From Citrobacter amalonaticus Y19 (GTDB lineage Bacteria > Pseudomonadota > Gammaproteobacteria > Enterobacterales > Enterobacteriaceae), in contig NZ_CP011132.1 of the NCBI RefSeq assembly GCF_000981805.1, forward strand, positions 5,022,001-5,086,000: a stretch of 64,000 bases of DNA, read 5' to 3'. The notes beneath the pieces are model-generated. The model saw nothing but the letters and a program-made list of their open reading frames with translations. It was not told where the DNA came from and ran no database searches. Below, one piece after another: positions 25,213 through 35,264 of this stretch (within the stretch, counting starts at the first letter, position 1; each line of letters begins with the position of its first letter). The translations under genes were made by a program, and so were the position numbers.

Positions 25213-27030
25213 TCATTCCTCCACCCGGACTTCACGAAACATTCCCATTTCCATGTGATAGAGCAAATGGCAGTGATACGCCCAGCGGCCAAGCGCATCT
25301 GCTGTCACTCTGTAACTGCGTTTTGTACCAGGGGGAACATCTATTGTGTGTTTACGAACCATGAAATTACCGTTTTCATCTTCCAGATCGCTCCACATAC
25401 CATGCAGGTGAATGGGGTGAGTCATCATGGTATCGTTGATCAGCGTGATCCTGAGCCGCTCACCGTATTTCAGCAGCACCGGTGCGGCATCTGAAAACTT
25501 GATTCCGTTAAATGACCAGGCAAACTTTTCCATGTGGCCGGTTAAATGCAGTTCTATGGTACGGCCAGGTTCACGTCCGTCAGGATCCTCAAAGCGGCTT
25601 TTCAAATCCGCGTACGTGAGAACCTTTCTTCCGTTATTTCGAAGACCAATACCCGGATCATTTAATTTCGGAGAGACGCTCATCGCCTGCATATCAACCA
25701 GTGGGTTATCCGTTTCTGACGCAGGATGACTTTGCATACCCGGCATTCCGGCCATCCGGGAATGATCCATACCGGCCATGCTGCTGTGATCCATGGGCGC
25801 GGAGGATGTCCCGCTATCCGGAAGGTCAGCACCGTCCATAGACATCATCTCTCCGCTGTTATCCATGCCTCCCATCTGGCTGTGGTCCATTCCTGCCATA
25901 TCATGTCCCATTCCCCCCATACCCATATCTTCCATGGTCAACAGAGGACGGGGATCGAGGGGGGGAACGGCAGCACTTAACCCCTCTCTCGTGGCCAGTG
26001 TCCCTCGAGCGTAACCGGTCCTGTCCATGGATTGTGCGAAGATGGTATAGGCCTCACCCTGAGGCTCCACAATGACATCATAGGTTTCGGCAACGGCAAT
26101 CCTGAATTCGTCAACGGTAACCGGGTTTACATACTGGCCATCTGCAGCCACGACCGTCATTTTCAGCCCGGGGATACGGATATCGAAATAGGTCATTGCC
26201 GAGCCGTTGATAAACCGTAAGCGTATCTTTTCACCGGGACGGAACAGTCCGGTCCAGTTTTTCAGCGGGGCCTGCCCGTTCATGAGATAGGTGTAGGTGT
26301 AGCCACTGACATCCGCGAGGTCAGTCGGATTCATTTTCATTTCAGCCCACATTTTCCGATCGGCAATGGTGGCTGACAGCCCCCTGGTATTCACGTCGCG
26401 GAAAAAAGAGCCAACGGTTGGTTTATTGAAATTGTAGTAATCCGACTGTTTTTTTAATTTTTTCAGCAGGCTGTGAGGATTTTCATCGGTCCAGTCAGAC
26501 AACATGACCACATGCTCACGATCGTAAGCAAACGGTTCTGGCTCCCTGGCATCGATGATAATGGCACCGTATACCCCCTCCTGTTCCTGCAGACCGGAAT
26601 GGCTGTGGTACCAGTAAGTCCCGTTCTGCTTAACCTTAAAGGTGTAAACGTAGGTATCATCAGGCTCTATGCCCATAAAACTCAGCCCCGGAACACCATC
26701 CATATTGGCCGGAAGAATAATGCCGTGCCAGTGAATGGACGTCTGTTCATTAAGACGGTTTTTGACCTTCAGGGTAATGGTGTCACCTTCTTTCCAGCGA
26801 AGAACGGGCCCCGGCAGGCCTCCATTGATTGTTTTGGCCTGACGCTCACTGCCCGTGATATTGACGGCCGTTTCACCAATGGTCAGGTCAAACTGAGTAC
26901 CCTGCAGGGATGCGGCAACTGGCAGGCTCAGACTGGAACGCGCATTGAAACTCCATACGCCAAGACTTCCGGCTACGCCAGAGAGGGTTAACCCCTTCAG
27001 GAAAGTTCGTCGAGACGTTTTCAACAGCAT
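25213..27030 (-). CDS. pcoA: PcoA multicopper oxidase
   Basis: 605 residues from ATG 27030. Tat signal peptide with SRRTFLKG (residues 6-13); three cupredoxin domains; copper ligands in HWHG (about 99-102), WYHSHSG, HPIHLHG and HCHLLYHMEMGMF at the C-terminus. A Met/His-rich insert of repeated MDHS/MGGM motifs at about 365-435 binds Cu(I). Periplasmic oxidation of Cu(I) and catechols; core of Pco resistance. First gene of the pcoABCDRS operon. Confidence 0.97.
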   Translation of the reverse strand: MLLKTSRRTFLKGLTLSGVAGSLGVWSFNARSSLSLPVAASLQGTQFDLTIGETAVNITGSERQAKTINGGLPGPVLRWKEGDTITLKVKNRLNEQTSIHWHGIILPANMDGVPGLSFMGIEPDDTYVYTFKVKQNGTYWYHSHSGLQEQEGVYGAIIIDAREPEPFAYDREHVVMLSDWTDENPHSLLKKLKKQSDYYNFNKPTVGSFFRDVNTRGLSATIADRKMWAEMKMNPTDLADVSGYTYTYLMNGQAPLKNWTGLFRPGEKIRLRFINGSAMTYFDIRIPGLKMTVVAADGQYVNPVTVDEFRIAVAETYDVIVEPQGEAYTIFAQSMDRTGYARGTLATREGLSAAVPPLDPRPLLTMEDMGMGGMGHDMAGMDHSQMGGMDNSGEMMSMDGADLPDSGTSSAPMDHSSMAGMDHSRMAGMPGMQSHPASETDNPLVDMQAMSVSPKLNDPGIGLRNNGRKVLTYADLKSRFEDPDGREPGRTIELHLTGHMEKFAWSFNGIKFSDAAPVLLKYGERLRITLINDTMMTHPIHLHGMWSDLEDENGNFMVRKHTIDVPPGTKRSYRVTADALGRWAYHCHLLYHMEMGMFREVRVEE

Positions 27031-27146
27031 GCGCATTCCCTTATTTAAAGTATGGTTACTGACAGAATTCGAGAACCGATTTAAATTAAATTACTGGTTC
27101 ATCCACTTACAATGAAATGAATCTAGCACACCTTAAGAAACAAATT

Positions 27147-27164
27147 CATTACAATCGTGTAATG
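27147..27164. promoter_or_regulatory. Candidate copper box between pcoA and the pcoE-like gene
   Basis: Perfect inverted repeat CATTACA-ATCG-TGTAATG in the divergent 27031-27264 intergenic region. Position 117 bases upstream of pcoA and 101 upstream of the + gene suits shared control. It differs from the TGACA dyad seen near pcoE and sil. Inference. Confidence 0.5.
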
Positions 27165-27264
27165 TACATAGCTGTATTACATTTACGTCATCTTCCCCAC
27201 AGGTTGATTATTTTTATATATGATCATAAGGACATCTTTTATGTACCTCAGAAGGTAATTACAC

Positions 27265-27714
27265 ATGAATATATTAATCACGACCACTGCGTTTACAGCT
27301 TTATTTTGTGGGGCAGCTTTTGCTCAGTCCAGTGATATTGCCCATGAAGCACATCGATTTGTTAATAATGCCTCAGCCGTCAGTCATGTGAATTCCTCGA
27401 CGCATGAAAACTTACCGGACAGGGTTAATAAAAACAACACGCCCTCATTCTCTGAAATGAATGAACATGAAAGGGCCATTGTTGCTCATTCATTTATGAA
27501 CAACAGCGCGTCCTATGCGCATCAGAAAATGATTGAGGAACATAAAAAAATGCTGTCCGGCAGTGATGCAAATTCAAAGACCTCGTCTTCTTCTTTTAAC
27601 GAACTGAATGCCGGAGAAAAAGCCGCTCTCGTGCATGAGCAGGTCAATAATGCCGGTGCGGAAGCACATCAGACGCAGGCAAGAAAGCTTCGCGGGCTGT
27701 ATTCGACCAGGTAA
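27265..27714 (+). CDS. PcoE/SilE-like periplasmic metal-binding protein
   Basis: 149 residues, signal peptide (residues 3-20, AFA-QS), then His/Asn/Met repeats (HEAHRFVNNAS, NEHERAIVAHSFMNN, HEQVNNAGAEAHQ) like SilE and PcoE. Probably the first pcoE copy described from combined copper-silver islands. Divergent from pcoA. Binds Cu/Ag in the periplasm, inferred. Confidence 0.85.
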   Translation: MNILITTTAFTALFCGAAFAQSSDIAHEAHRFVNNASAVSHVNSSTHENLPDRVNKNNTPSFSEMNEHERAIVAHSFMNNSASYAHQKMIEEHKKMLSGSDANSKTSSSSFNELNAGEKAALVHEQVNNAGAEAHQTQARKLRGLYSTR

Positions 27715-27766
27715 CTGCAGGCGGGTTAGTGCTTAGCGTCAGGTGCGCAGCAGGGCTTTACTGACG

Positions 27767-27810
27767 GGTTACGTAGCAGGACATGAGCCCCATATTGCTC
27801 TGCCGTAACC
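27767..27810 (+). other. Long imperfect hairpin in gap before the M23 gene
   Basis: GGTTACG (27767-27773) pairs with CGTAACC (27804-27810), with further pairing GCAG/CTGC inside. It may end the pcoE-like transcript. The remaining part of the 27715-28002 gap shows no intact gene. Confidence 0.4.
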
Positions 27811-28002
27811 TGTTTCAGTCCCGTTAATCATCACCGTCGGGCTGGTCATACAGTTCCCAGAGCTTCAGGAGCAAACGGGAAACAAGATATGTTACAAAAA
27901 TGACGACCATCAACGGTGCTCCCGATTAACTGACAGATGACACGCCTCCTGAAAACCCCTAGCATACGCCGCAGTGTTCATGCTAACGGCGAATTCCAGT
28001 AA

Positions 28003-28740
28003 ATGTATTCTACCGATGTCGTAAAAGAAAATGCCTACCTTTCAGCCACCCGCTCGGGGCTGGAATCGAACGAGATCGCTACTCTTCAGCGCTCCTTGCC
28101 TTCCCGGTTTAATCTGCGGCATTTGAAAAAAAATGAATCATTAAAACTCGTACTGCAAAAGAAAGCGGGAAAATCACGTGTCGTGGCCTATAAATTTACG
28201 TCCGGTTCATTTAATTACACGGCGTATCGTATATCAGATAAAAAGTTCTATAACCTTTCCGATACTTCCGGGAAAGGCAGTCTCGATTATCCGTTACCGG
28301 CCACAGCAAGACTCAGTTCGCCTTTCAATCCTGCAAGACTTAACCCGGTATCGGGAAAAGTGAGTCCCCATAATGGCATTGATTATTCCATGCCCATGAA
28401 CACGAAAATAGTCAGCGTCATCGACGGAAAAATCACCCGGGCCGAATACAACAGTACCATGGGATATTTTGTTGAAGTAACGGGAAAAGCCGGTGTTAAA
28501 ACTCGCTATCTCCACCTCAATAAAATACTCGTTACTAAAGGGGCCAGGGTTACCCGGGGAGACGCTATTGCGTTATCCGGTAACAGCGGACGTTCATCCG
28601 GTCCTCATCTGCATTACGAGCTGGTCATCAATAACAATCCTGTTAACTCACTGGCGTTCCGGGCAGCGGCACCCGCTGATAACAAACTTGAACAGCATGC
28701 CTTTGCGCATGCCAGAGACTACGAACGATACCTGGACTGA
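28003..28740 (+). CDS. pcoG: M23 family peptidase of the copper island (PcoG-like)
   Basis: 245 residues. C-terminal LytM/M23 domain with HNGIDY (zinc His and Asp, about 125-130) and HLHYE (about 205-209), so catalytic ligands are intact; cell-wall endopeptidase fold. An in-frame TAA lies immediately before the ATG, there is no clear ribosome site and no signal peptide, so the gene may be 5'-truncated or start elsewhere. Peptidases at this place in copper-silver islands are called pcoG; the symbol is tentative. Confidence 0.75.
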   Translation: MYSTDVVKENAYLSATRSGLESNEIATLQRSLPSRFNLRHLKKNESLKLVLQKKAGKSRVVAYKFTSGSFNYTAYRISDKKFYNLSDTSGKGSLDYPLPATARLSSPFNPARLNPVSGKVSPHNGIDYSMPMNTKIVSVIDGKITRAEYNSTMGYFVEVTGKAGVKTRYLHLNKILVTKGARVTRGDAIALSGNSGRSSGPHLHYELVINNNPVNSLAFRAAAPADNKLEQHAFAHARDYERYLD

Positions 28741-28742
28741 TA

Positions 28743-28765
28743 ACGGGGCCGCGACGCGGCCCCGT
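28743..28765. terminator. Bidirectional hairpin between M23 and DUF2933 genes
   Basis: Perfect 10-bp GC stem ACGGGGCCGC / GCGGCCCCGT with a 3-base loop, between convergent genes. No long T-run close by on the + strand (ctgccgg follows). Confidence 0.6.
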
Positions 28766-28773
28766 CTGCCGGA

Positions 28774-28971
28774 TTAATTTTTTTTATCGTTTTCACTTCC
28801 TTGATGTTGATGATCTCCATGCCCTCCGTGGCCGTGGAAAAGATGCATTAGCGGGCAGACCAGCAATAACAGATATGGCCAGTAACCTGCCACATGTGAC
28901 CAGTGTTCGCGCAGGAGGGCAAATGCCGCGATCGCGGCGACAGCAATAAGCGCATAGGTGGTACTTTTCAT
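28774..28971 (-). CDS. DUF2933 small membrane protein
   Basis: 65 residues with two hydrophobic stretches (about 4-20 and 28-43) and a His-rich C-terminus (HLFHGHGGHGDHQHQG). DUF2933 proteins accompany copper/silver P-type ATPases; the His tail suggests metal binding on one membrane face. Located 40 bases downstream of silP, in the same direction and likely co-transcribed. Confidence 0.8.
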   Translation of the reverse strand: MKSTTYALIAVAAIAAFALLREHWSHVAGYWPYLLLLVCPLMHLFHGHGGHGDHQHQGSENDKKN

Positions 28972-29011
28972 ACTGGACTCCTTCTGTTCGTAACAGCCCC
29001 TTCACTCAGTG

Positions 29012-31453
29012 TTATTTCCCGAGCCTGACACTTTTCAGACGCAACGCATTCACAATGACGCTGACGGAGGAAAGAGCCATGGCCGCCGCCGCAATAACTG
29101 GCGACAGCAGTATTCCATACACAGGATAAAGCAGACCTGCAGCCACAGGCACGCCAAGTGCGTTGTAGATAAATGCAAAAAACAGATTCTGTCGGATATT
29201 TTTCATGGTGATTTCTGACAGATGACGGGCCCTGTTCAGTATCATCAAGTCGCCTTTGAGAAGGGTGACTCCGGCACTTTCAATTGCCACATCTGTACCC
29301 GTTCCCATGGCTATACCCACGTCAGCCGCTGCCAGCGCCGGGGCATCATTCACACCGTCTCCGGCCATCGCAACCACATGGCCAGACGCTTTCAGTCGGG
29401 TTATCACTGCTTTTTTGCCATCCGGCAGAATCCCGGCTTCAACCTCATCTATTCCCAGTTTCCGTGCGACTGCTTCAGCGGTAAGCTGGTTATCCCCGGT
29501 GAGCATAACGATGCGGATCCCCGCCTGACGCAAAGCTTTAAGCGCATCCGGCGTGGTTGCTTTCACGGGATCCGAGATAGCTATCAGGCCTGCAAGGTGC
29601 CCGTCTGTGGCCACATAGATAACGGTAGCGCCTTCCATCCGCAACGTATCCGCAACGGCCTTTTGATTATCAATAACGATACTGTTTTCCTGCATAGCCA
29701 GTTCATTACCAATAACAACCCGTTGACCTTCGACATCGCCTGAGACACCTTTACCCGACGGCGCATTGAAATGAGTGACTGCGGGTATTGCGATCCCCTT
29801 TTCCTGTGCTGCTTTAACTACTGCCATACCCAGCGGATGCTGCGAGCCTTTTTCCACTGCGGCCGTTACACGCAAAAGAGATGTTTCCCCACCCGGATTG
29901 AGACTGATAATCCCTGTCACCGTCGGCGAACCTTCCGTGAGCGTGCCTGTTTTGTCGACAACCAGCGTGTCCACTTTTTCAAGACGCTCAAGGGCTTCGG
30001 CATTCTTGATTAACACCCCGGCCTGGGCTCCTTTGCCCACCCCCACCATTATCGACATCGGCGTGGCCAGCCCCAGCGCGCAGGGACAGGCAATAATCAG
30101 GACCGACACAGCCGCAATGAGACCGTGCGCCATCCTGGGCTCGGGCCCCCAGACAGACCAGATCATGAAAGCAACAACCGCGATAAGTATCACCAGAGGA
30201 ACAAACCAGCCTGAAACGCTGTCAGCCATTCTCTGGATGGGGGCCCGCGAACGCTGTGCATCAGCGACCATCTGAACAATTCGTGAGAGCATCGTTTCAT
30301 CACCGACTTTCTCTGCACGGATGATAAGACTACCTGTCTGATTAATGGTCCCCCCGATGACAGGGTCACCCTCCGTTTTGGTAACAGGCATAGATTCCCC
30401 GGTCACCATCGATTCATCAACGGTTGTTTTGCCTTCGACCACGATACCGTCGACCGGAATACTCTCTCCAGGTCTGATGCGGAGCTTATCGCCAGGCAGG
30501 ACATCTTCCGCATTAATATCCGTTTCATGACCGTCTTGATCCAGCCGCCTGGCGGTTTTGGGGGCAAGGTTAAGAAGCGCAGTAATGGCACCTGAGGTTT
30601 GTTCCCTTGCCCGCAATTCAAGGACCTGTCCCAGCAGAACAAGCACCGTAATAACAGCTGCGGCTTCAAAATAAATGGCCACCAGGCCATCCATGTTTCT
30701 GAACGATGCAGGAAACCAGGAGGGGAAGACGGTTGCAATGACGCTGTAAACCCAGGCTACGCCGGTCCCCATTGCAACAAGGGTAAACATATTCAGGGAG
30801 CGGTTACGTAACGACATTCCGGCCCGGGCGAAGAATGGCCAGCCACACCACAAAACGACAGGAGAGGCCAGAAGTAACTGCAGCCATGTGTTGTACTGTG
30901 GCGGTACTGTATTCCTCAAAGCGGGAAACAGATGAGAACCCATTTCGAGTATCAGAACCGGAAACGCCAGCAACAACCCCAGCCAGAAGCGTCTTGTCAT
31001 GTCGCGAAGTTCATCACTCGTCCCCGTGGATGCCGTAGCTACGAGCGGCTCCAGTGCCATTCCACAGACAGGACAGCTTCCGGGACCACTACGGCGTATC
31101 TCCGGATGCATCGGACATGTCCACACACCTTCAGAAATCTCTTTCTCCGCCTGGCGGTGAGACTGTTTTATCTTATCAGGGCTGACTTCATGGTGGTCGT
31201 GGTGATGGTGATGTTCACTGGCATCTTCGGTAAAATAATGATCGGGATGGGCTTTAAATTTGCTCTCACAGCTGGCGGAGCAGAAATAAAGCTGATGGTC
31301 CTGGTATCGAATGCTGCTGTGCGCCTTGTCAGGCAGGATGACCATCCCGCACACGGGATCTCTCACCTTATGCAATGCGTGACTCTCGTCCGGGGATGAT
31401 GTCTGCTCAGAAGCAGTCTGGTTGTTATGTTCCACTGCATTGTCATTTTTCAC
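29012..31453 (-). CDS. silP: SilP silver/copper P-type ATPase
   Basis: 813 residues from GTG 31453, chosen because aaggag lies just upstream; a longer ORF from 31483 lacks one. N-terminus: a YHS-like segment (DPVCGMV, CSASCESKF), His cluster (EHHHHHDHHE), heavy-metal-binding motif (TCPMHPEIRRSGPGSCPVCGM). Then P1B-ATPase core: TGES, CPC in TM6 (IIACPCALG), DKTGTLT phosphorylation site and GDGVNDAPAL. Exports Ag/Cu from cytoplasm to periplasm. Confidence 0.95.
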   Translation of the reverse strand: MKNDNAVEHNNQTASEQTSSPDESHALHKVRDPVCGMVILPDKAHSSIRYQDHQLYFCSASCESKFKAHPDHYFTEDASEHHHHHDHHEVSPDKIKQSHRQAEKEISEGVWTCPMHPEIRRSGPGSCPVCGMALEPLVATASTGTSDELRDMTRRFWLGLLLAFPVLILEMGSHLFPALRNTVPPQYNTWLQLLLASPVVLWCGWPFFARAGMSLRNRSLNMFTLVAMGTGVAWVYSVIATVFPSWFPASFRNMDGLVAIYFEAAAVITVLVLLGQVLELRAREQTSGAITALLNLAPKTARRLDQDGHETDINAEDVLPGDKLRIRPGESIPVDGIVVEGKTTVDESMVTGESMPVTKTEGDPVIGGTINQTGSLIIRAEKVGDETMLSRIVQMVADAQRSRAPIQRMADSVSGWFVPLVILIAVVAFMIWSVWGPEPRMAHGLIAAVSVLIIACPCALGLATPMSIMVGVGKGAQAGVLIKNAEALERLEKVDTLVVDKTGTLTEGSPTVTGIISLNPGGETSLLRVTAAVEKGSQHPLGMAVVKAAQEKGIAIPAVTHFNAPSGKGVSGDVEGQRVVIGNELAMQENSIVIDNQKAVADTLRMEGATVIYVATDGHLAGLIAISDPVKATTPDALKALRQAGIRIVMLTGDNQLTAEAVARKLGIDEVEAGILPDGKKAVITRLKASGHVVAMAGDGVNDAPALAAADVGIAMGTGTDVAIESAGVTLLKGDLMILNRARHLSEITMKNIRQNLFFAFIYNALGVPVAAGLLYPVYGILLSPVIAAAAMALSSVSVIVNALRLKSVRLGK

Positions 31454-31580
31454 AGTAACTCTCCTTATGCATATCTGAAGCATTTTCTGTCTTCAGGATA
31501 TGTCATGGATGCGATTACCACGAATGCCGCCGGCATAAGAGTGCCTGCTGCCGGCGTCCCGTTATCAGCCGTTCCGCTGA

Positions 31581-32021
31581 CTATTCGATTCGCTGGAAGA
31601 CTTTTTTACTGCCCTCCGGTGAGAATGCGATAACATCGTAAGCCTCTTTTCGGGCCCCCATCTCCATTCCCGGACTTCCTGCTGGCATACCGGGGGTGGC
31701 GAGACCGTATATACCCGAACCAGACTGCATGGCCTTATGTATCGTTGCCGCAGGCACATGGCCTTCAATGATCAAATTACCTACAACCGCGGTATGACAA
31801 CTTCGTAGTCCAGCAGGAACAGCATGCTTTTCTTTCAGGGCTGACAGCGCCTGATCATTCATGACGTGAGTTCGCACTTCGAACCCGTCTTTTTCCATCG
31901 CTTTGCCCCACAGGGAACAACAGCCACAGTTTTCAGATTTGTACATATCAATGACTTTTTCACTCGCCATTGCAGGCAGTGACAGGCCGAGAGCCAGGGC
32001 CATTAGAACCACTTTTTTCAT
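31581..32021 (-). CDS. silG: DUF411 copper/silver protein SilG (CopG family)
   Basis: 146 residues from ATG 32021, preceded by agaggt. Signal peptide (residues 3-20, AMA-SE), then the DUF411 core with Cys cluster CGCCSLWG (about 32-39) and a later conserved SCHTAVV. CopG-type periplasmic redox/metal-binding protein. Sits between silA and silP as in CHASRI-type islands; sometimes left unnamed. Confidence 0.85.
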   Translation of the reverse strand: MKKVVLMALALGLSLPAMASEKVIDMYKSENCGCCSLWGKAMEKDGFEVRTHVMNDQALSALKEKHAVPAGLRSCHTAVVGNLIIEGHVPAATIHKAMQSGSGIYGLATPGMPAGSPGMEMGARKEAYDVIAFSPEGSKKVFQRIE

Positions 32022-32107
32022 ACTCACCTCTGTATATTATCGATATAAACCCTGACGTCAGGGTGAATCAGTGCAGAAGGACGCCCACTGGGGGCGCCCT
32101 TTCAGGG

Positions 32108-35100
32108 TTATGACACGCTTTTTTTATGTCTGCGCAGCCAGATTAATTTGTAGGCGGCAGGAATAATGAACAGGGACAGCAGCGGAGCCGTGATCATCCC
32201 ACCAATCATTGGCGCAGCAATACGGCTCATGACTTCTGAACCTGCGCCGGTTCCCCAGAGTATTGGCAGCAGACCCGCAATGATCACCGCCACGGTCATG
32301 GCTTTCGGCCGGACACGCAGTACGGCACCATGATAGAGGGCTTCATCAAGACCTTCCGGTGTGAACGTCTCTTTACGGGACAATTCCGGGTGCGCTTCAA
32401 TGGCATGACGCAGATACATCAGCATGACCACGCCAAACTCTGCTGCCACCCCGGCCAGGGCGATAAACCCGGTTCCGGTCGCCACTGACATATGGAAGCC
32501 CTGCCAGTACAGGAACCATATTCCGCCAACCAGGGCGAACGGCAGGCTCATCAGGATCAGCAGGGCTTCGTCAACCCGGCGGAATGCCAGATACAACAGG
32601 ATGAAAATGATCATCACCGTCATCGGCACCATCAGCTTCAGTTTCTTGTTGGCATGCTCAAGCAGTTCAAACTGTCCGGAGAATGCCACACTGGTTCCCG
32701 GTCTCAGTTTCACTTTCTCGCTGATGGCCGTCTTAATGTCGTTAACCACCGACACCATGTCCCTGCCGCGGGCATCAACATAAATCCAGCTGGCTGGCCG
32801 GGCATTTTCGGTTTTCAGCATGGTTGGTCCAGAAACGACGTTAATATCCGCGACATCGCCCAGCGTGATCTGCTGCTTCATCGGGGTCAGGATCGGCATC
32901 TGTTTCAGCGCCTGCGGACTGTTCCGGTAATCCTGCGGGTAGCGAATGTTAATAGGGTACCGGGCCACCCCTTCAACCGTCTCACCCACCATAGCACCTC
33001 CGATTGCTGAAGAGACGAACAGCTGGACATCACCTACCGTCATCCCGTAGCGGGAGGCTTTCTCCCGGTTGATATCGATATCGATGTAGCGCCCGCCCTC
33101 AAGTCGCTCAGCCAGGACAGACACCACGCCAGGCACGGTTTTGGCTACCGCCTCGATACTCTGCGCCGTCGCGTCGATATCGGACAGAACAGTCCCGGAC
33201 ACTTTGATACCTATCGGGCTTTTGATCCCGGTTGAGAGCATATCAATACGGTTACGGATAGGCGGCACCCAGAGGTTTGCCAGACCCGGTAAACGGACTG
33301 TCCTGTCGAGTTCATCAATAATCTTGTCAATTGTCATGCCGGGACGCCACTGATCCTCAGGTTTGAGCTGGATCGTGGTTTCCACCATTTCGAGCGGCGC
33401 GGAATCCGTTGCGGTCTCTGCTTTACCGGTCTTGCCAAATACAGAAGCCACTTCAGGAACGCTTTTGATTAACTTGTCTGTTGTCTGCAGGAGCGCTGCA
33501 GCTTCTGCCGGAGAGACGCCAGGCAAGGTCGACGGCATATACAGCAGATCGCCCTCGTTAATCTTCGGCAGAAATTCACCGCCCACCTGACTCAGTGGCC
33601 AGATAACCGTGAAAATGGACAAGGCCGCAACCAGCAGGGTTGTTTTTGGCCAGTGGAGGACCCGCAGCAGCAAAGGATGATACGCTTTGATCAGCACCCG
33701 GTTCAGGGGGTTACTTGTCTCGGCAGGAATTTTCCCCCGGATCCAGAATCCCATCAGAATAGGAATGACGATGATGGCCAGTGCGGCCGCTCCCGCCATG
33801 GAGTACGTTTTCGTGAATGCCAGCGGGCCAAACAGACGACCTTCCTGCCCTTCCAGGGTAAAGATAGGAATAAAGGACAGGGTGATGATCAGCAGGCTAA
33901 TGAACAACGCGGGTCCCACTTCCACGGAGGCGTCGGTAATCACCTTCCAGCGGGTGGCGTTGTCAATCTGCTCACCCGGATGCTGATGATTCCACTCCTC
34001 AAGCCGTTTGTGCGCATTTTCAATCATCACAATGGCGGCATCCACCATCGCACCGACGGCAATCGCTATCCCTCCCAGCGACATGATATTGGCGTTCAGT
34101 CCCTGGAAGTGCATGACGATAAAGGCGATACACAGGCCAAGCGGCAGAGAGATAATCGCCACCAGGGCAGAACGTACGTGCCACAGGAACAGAGCACAGA
34201 CGATGGCCACCACGATAAACTCTTCCAGAAGTTTGGAACTGAGGTTATCAATCGCCCGGTCGATTAACTGGCTGCGATCGTAGGTGGTCACGATTTCAAC
34301 GCCTTCCGGCAGGCTGGCCTTCAGCGTCTCCAGTTTATCCCTCACTGCCGTGATAACGTCGCGCGCATTTTTACCCGACCGCAGGATCACCACGCCGCCA
34401 GCGACTTCTCCCTGGCCGTTCAGCTCGGCAATACCACGCCTCATTTCGGGCCCGGTCTGCACGCGGGCAACATCCCGCAGATAAACCGGCACGCCGTTCT
34501 CACCTGTTTTCAGGACGATGTTATTAAAATCATCAATGCTCTGAAGATAACCGCTGGCACGGACCATATACTCCGCTTCGGCCATTTCAACGGATGAGCC
34601 ACCGGCCTCCTGGTTAGACGATTCAAGTGCCTGTTTCACTTCGGGCAGGCTGATACCGTACTGGGACAGTTTTACCGGATTGACCTGAATCTGGTACTGT
34701 TTCACCACGCCGCCAACCGAAGCGACCTCAGCCACGTTCGGGATGGTTTTCAGCTCAAATTTCAGGAACCAGTCCTGCAGAGAGCGCAGTTCTGAAAGGT
34801 CGTGTTTTCCGTTGCGATCGACAAGGGCATATTCAAAAATCCAGCCCACACCCGTGGCATCAGGACCGATTTCAGAACTCACACCGGCAGGCAGTTTTCC
34901 CTGAACCTGATTCAGATATTCCAGCACGCGGGAACGGGCCCAGTACAGATCGGTGCCGTCTTCAAAAATGACATACACATACGAATCCCCGAACTGTGAA
35001 AAACCACGCACGGTTTTTGCGCCAGGTACGGACAGCATGGTGGTGGTAAGTGGATAGGTGACCTGGTTTTCTACAATCTGCGGGGCCTGGCCGGGATAGC

Positions 35101-35254
35101 TGGTTTTGATAATGACCTGCACATCTGACAGGTCAGGCAAGGCATCGACCGGCGTGTTAATAATCGTCCATGTACCCCAGATGCTGAGAAACAGGGCCCC
35201 CATCATGACCAGGAAACGGTTGGCGACAGAGCGCCGGATAATCCATTCAATCAT
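32108..35254 (-). CDS. silA: SilA RND efflux pump
   Basis: 1048 residues, CusA-type heavy-metal RND transporter: TM1 at the N-terminus, two large periplasmic loops, TM4 with conserved acidic and Gly residues (GGIAIAVGAMVDAAIVMIENA cut at about 398-418), and Met residues for metal relay. Proton-driven pump for Ag(I)/Cu(I) from periplasm or inner membrane outward with SilB and SilC. Follows silB by 10 bases. Confidence 0.96.
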   Translation of the reverse strand: MIEWIIRRSVANRFLVMMGALFLSIWGTWTIINTPVDALPDLSDVQVIIKTSYPGQAPQIVENQVTYPLTTTMLSVPGAKTVRGFSQFGDSYVYVIFEDGTDLYWARSRVLEYLNQVQGKLPAGVSSEIGPDATGVGWIFEYALVDRNGKHDLSELRSLQDWFLKFELKTIPNVAEVASVGGVVKQYQIQVNPVKLSQYGISLPEVKQALESSNQEAGGSSVEMAEAEYMVRASGYLQSIDDFNNIVLKTGENGVPVYLRDVARVQTGPEMRRGIAELNGQGEVAGGVVILRSGKNARDVITAVRDKLETLKASLPEGVEIVTTYDRSQLIDRAIDNLSSKLLEEFIVVAIVCALFLWHVRSALVAIISLPLGLCIAFIVMHFQGLNANIMSLGGIAIAVGAMVDAAIVMIENAHKRLEEWNHQHPGEQIDNATRWKVITDASVEVGPALFISLLIITLSFIPIFTLEGQEGRLFGPLAFTKTYSMAGAAALAIIVIPILMGFWIRGKIPAETSNPLNRVLIKAYHPLLLRVLHWPKTTLLVAALSIFTVIWPLSQVGGEFLPKINEGDLLYMPSTLPGVSPAEAAALLQTTDKLIKSVPEVASVFGKTGKAETATDSAPLEMVETTIQLKPEDQWRPGMTIDKIIDELDRTVRLPGLANLWVPPIRNRIDMLSTGIKSPIGIKVSGTVLSDIDATAQSIEAVAKTVPGVVSVLAERLEGGRYIDIDINREKASRYGMTVGDVQLFVSSAIGGAMVGETVEGVARYPINIRYPQDYRNSPQALKQMPILTPMKQQITLGDVADINVVSGPTMLKTENARPASWIYVDARGRDMVSVVNDIKTAISEKVKLRPGTSVAFSGQFELLEHANKKLKLMVPMTVMIIFILLYLAFRRVDEALLILMSLPFALVGGIWFLYWQGFHMSVATGTGFIALAGVAAEFGVVMLMYLRHAIEAHPELSRKETFTPEGLDEALYHGAVLRVRPKAMTVAVIIAGLLPILWGTGAGSEVMSRIAAPMIGGMITAPLLSLFIIPAAYKLIWLRRHKKSVS

Positions 35255-35264
35255 CGTCGTCTCC

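Noticed and set aside
27141..27200. Riboswitch-like structure upstream of the pcoE-like gene
   Set aside because: Only a simple DNA dyad is seen; it is better explained as a regulator site.
33653..34267. 204-codon + strand frame opposite silA
   Set aside because: His/Gln/Arg-rich shadow without start signals.
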